Below are positions 32,658 through 35,869 of a stretch of 35,869 nt of DNA, one piece after another. The notes beneath the pieces are model-generated. The model saw only the letters and a list, made by a program, of their open reading frames with translations. It did no database searches and was not told the origin of the DNA. Location: NCBI GenBank assembly GCA_003023745.1, contig PXYV01000037.1:1-35869 (forward strand), read 5' to 3'. Both the position numbers and the translations under genes were made by a program. Within the stretch, counting starts at the first letter, position 1; every line of letters starts with the position of its first letter. This stretch comes from Sulfobacillus acidophilus (GTDB lineage Bacteria > Bacillota > Sulfobacillia > Sulfobacillales > Sulfobacillaceae).

Positions 32658-34478
32658 CTACACGGGAATACCGGTTCCGCCCCAGACAATTGTCTTCAGC
32701 TCATCCGCCAAAAGGGTTTCACGTTCCATCAGAGCTAGCGCCAGTCGATTCAAAATCCCACGATGACCTTTTAACAATTCCTGGGCGCGTTGATATTGGT
32801 CGGTCACGATGTCGCGGACCTCGCGGTCAATCGCTGACGCGACTTCCTCCGAATAATCCGGCTCCCGAGCTAAATCGCGTCCCAAGAATACCTGATCCTG
32901 CCGCTGCCCATAGGTCATCGGACCCAGCTCATCCGACATGCCGTATTCTGTAATCATTTGCCGAACCATTGCCGTCGACTTTTCCAAATCGTTCTGCGCC
33001 CCGGTCGAAACCTCTCCGAAGACCAGTTCCTCCGCCGCTCGACCGCCCAGCGCCATCGCCACTTGGTCCAAAATTTGTGAACGCGTAACCAAATAACGGT
33101 CTTCGGCCGGCAGAGGCAGCGTATATCCCATCGCCATTCCTCGTGGAATAATCGTCACCTTATGCACGGGATCCCCATGCTCCACCAGCATCCCCACCAA
33201 GGTGTGACCCGATTCGTGAAATGCCACCGCGCGTTTTTCTTTTTCAGAAATAACGCGCGTCCGCTTTTGTGGACCTGCCATCACGCGCTCCGCAGCTTCC
33301 TCAAAGTCGCGCATGTGAATCGTGCGCTGATGCGCTCGCGCCGCCAAAAGTGCCGCCTCGTTAGCCAAATTCGCCAAGTCCGCCCCCGTGTAACCCGGAG
33401 TGCGCCGAGCAATCGTCTCCAAGTCGACGTCGGCATCCAGCGGTTTGCCGCGCGTGTGCACCTTTAAGATTTCTGAGCGTCCGCGAACATCGGGCCGATG
33501 CACGACAATCTGGCGGTCAAAACGTCCCGGCCGTAGAAGCGCCGGATCTAACACATCCGGCCGATTCGTGGCTGCGATCACAATAATGCCTTCATTGGGG
33601 CCAAACCCGTCCATCTCGACTAACAACTGATTGAGTGTTTGTTCACGTTCATCATGACCACCGCCGTATCCGGCGCCGCGCATGCGCCCGACGGCATCGA
33701 TTTCGTCAATAAAAATAATGCACGGTGCATTTTTCTTGGCTTGATCAAACAGATCGCGCACCCGCGACGCTCCGACCCCGACAAACATCTCCACGAAGTC
33801 CGAACCGCTATCGGAAAAGAACGGTACGCCCGCCTCACCGGCCACAGCCCGCGCTAGCAACGTTTTGCCGGTCCCAGGAGCTCCCGACAACAAAAGGCCC
33901 TTAGGGATTTTGGCCCCCAATTCCAAATATTTCTTGGGATAGCGCAGGAAGTCCACTACTTCCGCCAATTCCTGCTTTTCCTCTTCTACCCCGGCCACAT
34001 CGTCAAACGTAACACGCCGTCGGTCGTCGGCCGAATGTAGCCGGGCACGGGACTTCCCAAACTGCATGACACGACCTCCGCCCCCTTGGGTTTGACTGAA
34101 GAAGAAGTAAAACATAAAGAGAATCGCCAAGAATGGGAGCAGATTTTCCAAAAGCGACAGCCAGAACGATGACGTGGACGGGTGTTCGATAGTGACCGTG
34201 ACATTGTCCTTCACCAGTTGGTTCGCTAAAGCCCCGGCACCTGAACTGGCATAGATGGTTTGAAATTGCTTGTGGTTAACCGTGACCGCGGTCACCGTAT
34301 TCGTTTCGGGATTAATCTCGGCGGTCGCGACTTGACCACTTTTAGCCATCGTCACCAAACGCGTATAGGATTCCTGTACCACAGCTCCATTCGGACTCGT
34401 GGTAAGCTCCCATAATGTCGAAATCAATAACACTGCAAAGATTGCCGTCAAGATGCCGCGTACCCACCGATTGGTCAT
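32658..34478 (-). CDS. ftsH: ATP-dependent zinc metalloprotease FtsH
   Basis: FtsH is the membrane-bound AAA+ protease that degrades misfolded membrane proteins and some regulators. The 606-residue product has two N-terminal membrane segments (about residues 8-23 and 107-127) enclosing an extracytoplasmic domain. Then come Walker A GAPGTGKT (199-206), Walker [12 protein letters not shown], the second region of homology [20 protein letters not shown] and the protease zinc motif HESGH in [17 protein letters not shown] 34478 follows GGAGAG. It heads the minus-strand genes here and has a good promoter. In Bacillus it precedes coaX; here two M16 genes and hutH follow instead. Confidence 0.98.
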   Translation of the reverse strand: MTNRWVRGILTAIFAVLLISTLWELTTSPNGAVVQESYTRLVTMAKSGQVATAEINPETNTVTAVTVNHKQFQTIYASSGAGALANQLVKDNVTVTIEHPSTSSFWLSLLENLLPFLAILFMFYFFFSQTQGGGGRVMQFGKSRARLHSADDRRRVTFDDVAGVEEEKQELAEVVDFLRYPKKYLELGAKIPKGLLLSGAPGTGKTLLARAVAGEAGVPFFSDSGSDFVEMFVGVGASRVRDLFDQAKKNAPCIIFIDEIDAVGRMRGAGYGGGHDEREQTLNQLLVEMDGFGPNEGIIVIAATNRPDVLDPALLRPGRFDRQIVVHRPDVRGRSEILKVHTRGKPLDADVDLETIARRTPGYTGADLANLANEAALLAARAHQRTIHMRDFEEAAERVMAGPQKRTRVISEKEKRAVAFHESGHTLVGMLVEHGDPVHKVTIIPRGMAMGYTLPLPAEDRYLVTRSQILDQVAMALGGRAAEELVFGEVSTGAQNDLEKSTAMVRQMITEYGMSDELGPMTYGQRQDQVFLGRDLAREPDYSEEVASAIDREVRDIVTDQYQRAQELLKGHRGILNRLALALMERETLLADELKTIVWGGTGIPV

Positions 34479-34523
34479 GTGACTCTCCTCTACGGTTCAA
34501 ATGGCCTCAAAATCTAGGACTAT

Positions 34524-34553
34524 ATTATACCATACGCCCGAAATAAATCTCAT
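34524..34553 (-). promoter_or_regulatory. ftsH promoter
   Basis: The minus strand has TGGTATAAT, a perfect TATAAT with the TG of an extended -10 (34524-34532), and a weaker -35 ATGAGA (34548-34553) 18 bp upstream. It lies about 45 bp before the ftsH start codon. Confidence 0.7.
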
Positions 34554-34751
34554 GAACAGCCTGGCCCGCTTCGCCTGGGCCCACTTTTCCCGGATCATCC
34601 GCTCGGCAATGATGGAACGTCGCTCGCATCTACGCTTGCATAGGGTGGTTGCAACCGTGCCAGCAAGAGAGTTGGGATCACACAGCACCTAGTGAGCCGA
34701 CAAGCGCAGTGCTATTACTCGACCCCAGTTGCTATTCGATATGATGCCCGA
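34554..34751. other. Spacer between the ftsH promoter and the CRISPR locus
   Basis: About 200 bp with no convincing gene. A 63-codon minus-strand frame (34497-34688), rich in Arg and Lys, runs through the ftsH promoter and has no ribosome-binding site. In the predicted direction of CRISPR transcription, this stretch is the trailer of the array. Confidence 0.5.
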
Positions 34752-34840
34752 GGTCGGTCCCCGCGCTTGCGGGGGAAACGCGGTGGCGCTGCTTCCCAGC
34801 GTGATGGTGAGGGGTCGATCCCCGCGCTTGCGGGGGAAAC
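34752..34840 (-). CRISPR. Distal two-repeat end of the CRISPR array
   Basis: Two 28-nt repeats (34752-34779 and 34813-34840) enclose one 33-nt spacer, with the same 61-nt period as the main array. The right-hand repeat is identical to the main consensus. The left-hand one differs at one base (34757, G for A in plus orientation), the sort of decay found at the leader-distal end. Read on the minus strand the repeat begins GTTTCCCCCGC and ends GCGGGGATCGACC, closely resembling type I-E repeats, whose crRNA strand ends in GGGGAT-x-x-ACCG. This supports leftward transcription. Confidence 0.93.
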
Positions 34841-34898
34841 AACTGGGCGTCTGGGGACGCCAAATGGATGGCAAACCGACTCCCCCCCTTCATCCCGC

Positions 34899-34930
34899 CT
34901 GCGTCCCCGATGCCCATGGGAGGGACGCAG
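34899..34930 (-). terminator. Perfect 9-bp stem-loop after the small membrane-protein genes
   Basis: CTGCGTCCC and GGGACGCAG flank a 14-nt loop, beginning 11 bp after the last stop codon of the two small genes. There is no U-run on the minus strand, so it may slow rather than end transcription, or protect the mRNA end. Confidence 0.45.
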
Positions 34931-34941
34931 ACGGCCTCCGA

Positions 34942-35190
34942 TTACTGCGGACGCGACCGCGCCCCCCGATAAAGCCACAGCCCAAGAGGCCATCCGATGA
35001 GGCCCAGCGCCAACCCCAAAAACGCCAGCATCCAATATAAGACCACAAAACTACCGACAATCCAAAACCACGCCAATTGCGGCGGCTTGAGCCTGCGCAA
35101 CGCCAAGCCATAGAGTTGCCCTGCGCCAATCACGATGAGGATCCCGCCGATCACCCGAGCGGCCAACACCCCCATCGCCGCCGCGCTCAT
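34942..35190 (-). CDS. Small membrane protein B within the CRISPR locus (82 residues)
   Basis: I do not recognise this protein. The 82 residues contain a first hydrophobic segment (about 12-30, RVIGGILIVIGAGQLYGLA), a short basic loop LRRLKPPQ, and a long hydrophobic hairpin (about 39-75) with Trp and Gly residues, ending in RGARSRPQ. Three membrane segments are likely. ATG 35190 overlaps the stop of the upstream small gene as ATGA; there is only a G-run (GGGGGG) as a ribosome-binding site, so translation is probably coupled. Size and shape recall holins and membrane-active effectors, which is inference only. It lies between identical CRISPR repeats on the strand of the predicted pre-crRNA. 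Confidence 0.68.
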   Translation of the reverse strand: MSAAAMGVLAARVIGGILIVIGAGQLYGLALRRLKPPQLAWFWIVGSFVVLYWMLAFLGLALGLIGWPLGLWLYRGARSRPQ

Positions 35191-35435
35191 CGAAGCCCCC
35201 CGACGGAGCGCTTGGCAGACCGTCGACGAATCGCTATAATACCCCCTAAAGGATATAAAAGCCACACCCATCGATACGGATACGGCGTCCATAATGAAAA
35301 GCCCAACACCACCCAAAACACGCCCCACGGCCACGACTGGATCTTCGCCCAGCCTGCCCCATTTAGCCCATAGAGTCCCGCACCCCAGACGCCAATCAAC
35401 AGCACATGCCAATCGAAAAAGCCTCGCCAAAACAT
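35187..35435 (-). CDS. Small membrane protein A within the CRISPR locus (82 residues)
   Basis: I do not recognise this protein. It starts MFWRGFFDWHVLLIGVWGAG and is exceptionally rich in Trp and aromatic residues. Segments at about 9-24, 36-50 and 55-69 (RWVWLLYPLGGII) are hydrophobic enough to cross the membrane, and the tail RRRSAKRSVGGLR is strongly basic, so it probably faces the cytoplasm. AAGGAGG lies eight bases before ATG 35435, a perfect ribosome-binding site, which makes expression likely. The frame is also open to the right through the CRISPR repeats, but that part is only translation of repeats. Both small proteins are 82 residues long, but I see no clear sequence similarity between them. 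No promoter is convincing in the 50 bp up to the nearest repeat. Confidence 0.7.
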   Translation of the reverse strand: MFWRGFFDWHVLLIGVWGAGLYGLNGAGWAKIQSWPWGVFWVVLGFSLWTPYPYRWVWLLYPLGGIIAIRRRSAKRSVGGLR

Positions 35436-35484
35436 CCCCGCAACCTCCTTCATCTCGCATGAACCAGACAAAACTCTTAGCAAC

Positions 35485-35869
35485 GGTCGATCCCCGCGCT
35501 TGCGGGGGAAACCCAGATCGTATCTCCGATGTCCACCTTGCGTGAGGTCGATCCCCGCGCTTGCGGGGGAAACCGGTTGCCAGAGCAGCGCGTCCAGTCG
35601 GTTTGGGGTCGATCCCCGCGCTTGCGGGGGAAACCCACTCTGGACTCTACCAAGACACGGTATGGGAGGTCGATCCCCGCGCTTGCGGGGGAAACCAAAT
35701 CGGTGGGGTGAGCGGGTAATGGCTGCCGGGTCGATCCCCGCGCTTGCGGGGGAAACCAACACAGAATCCACGCTCGCACCCCCTCGCCGGGTCGATCCCC
35801 GCGCTTGCGGGGGAAACGGACTCCAGGGAAAAAATGTCAATCGCATCGGCGGTCGATCCCCGCGCTTGC
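35485..35869 (-). CRISPR. Main CRISPR array (six full repeats and one partial; continues off the right edge)
   Basis: Identical 28-nt repeats start at 35485, 35546, 35607, 35668, 35729 and 35790, with the first 19 nt of another at 35851. All six spacers are 33 nt, and none looks like another. Each repeat forms a hairpin from a CCCCGC/GCGGGG stem around a short loop. Polarity by comparison with E. coli-type I-E repeats puts the crRNA on the minus strand, so the leader and probably the cas genes lie to the right of the window. The perfect identity of all repeats suggests an array that is not decaying. Confidence 0.98.

Noticed and set aside
34497..34688. 63-codon basic minus-strand frame upstream of ftsH
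   Set aside because: It runs through the extended -10 promoter of ftsH, lacks a ribosome-binding site and matches nothing I know.
34715..35040. Open frames on both strands through the two-repeat CRISPR end
   Set aside because: They owe their length to GC-rich repeats and have no ribosome-binding site or protein-like composition.
35429..35456. ATCCCCGC shared between the start region of small protein A and the CRISPR repeat
   Set aside because: It is only 8 bases, is out of the 61-nt phase (56 nt from the next repeat), and is explained by the ribosome-binding site and start codon.
35187..35846. Long minus-strand frame of 219 codons across the main CRISPR array
   Set aside because: Most of it is translation of the CRISPR repeats, giving recurring GFPRKRGDRP-type peptides. 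Only the part from ATG 35435, with its own ribosome-binding site, was kept.

Overview
The window looks like chromosomal DNA from a moderately GC-rich Gram-positive bacterium of the Firmicutes, most plausibly a Sulfobacillus-like lineage. The pointers are the 16S 5' end, clear Shine-Dalgarno sites with many GTG and TTG starts, and a skeleton of ftsH, coaX, folP-folB-folK, dusB, greA and lysS leading into an rRNA operon. The same backbone is found near the origin in Bacillus, where ftsH-coaX-...-folP-folB-folK-yazB-dusB-lysS precedes rrn. Most genes lie on the minus strand and read from right to left. The exceptions are moeA and the riboflavin operon. The genus is an inference; no search was possible.

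Region by region (left to right): positions 1-76 hold the 5' end of a 16S rRNA gene with a strong promoter. Positions 213-4070 hold a tight minus-strand cluster: a basic 16-codon leader ORF, a protein of the family often labelled quinate 5-dehydrogenase, an SCP2-like protein, an APC amino-acid permease and a membrane-anchored GH18 hydrolase. Positions 4235-7827 hold dusB, an HTH regulator, greA and lysS. Positions 7924-10899 hold a Trp-rich protein of unknown function, rpiA and coaX. Then come moeA (plus strand) and a phosphate-symporter-type MFS transporter (minus strand). Positions 14173-17990 hold a complete riboflavin operon, ribD-ribE-ribBA-ribH, controlled by an FMN riboswitch with a visible antiterminator/terminator switch. 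Positions 17969-20438 hold folP-folB-folK-birA.

Positions 20439-23386 form a gene-poor zone with signs of decay. It contains a 20-bp perfect palindrome, one membrane-anchored protein with a possible beta-propeller fold, and the C-terminal remnant of an MFS transporter. Positions 23387-28229 encode a two-gene helicase-nuclease similar to AddAB, but with one motor (AddA-like) and one Fe-S nuclease (AddB-like). Next come a small ORF, a lone hutH, two M16 peptidase-family genes and ftsH.

The right edge is a CRISPR locus with 28-nt repeats, 33-nt spacers and a strict 61-nt period. The repeat resembles type I-E. Repeat polarity and a degenerate end repeat both indicate that the array is read leftward, with the leader outside the window. 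About 640 bp separate the last two repeats from the main array. That stretch encodes two 82-residue membrane proteins on the same strand as the predicted pre-crRNA, with a perfect ribosome-binding site and an ATGA overlap. This cassette inside the array is the most unusual item here and the best candidate for an undescribed CRISPR-linked system. No cas genes are visible in the window.
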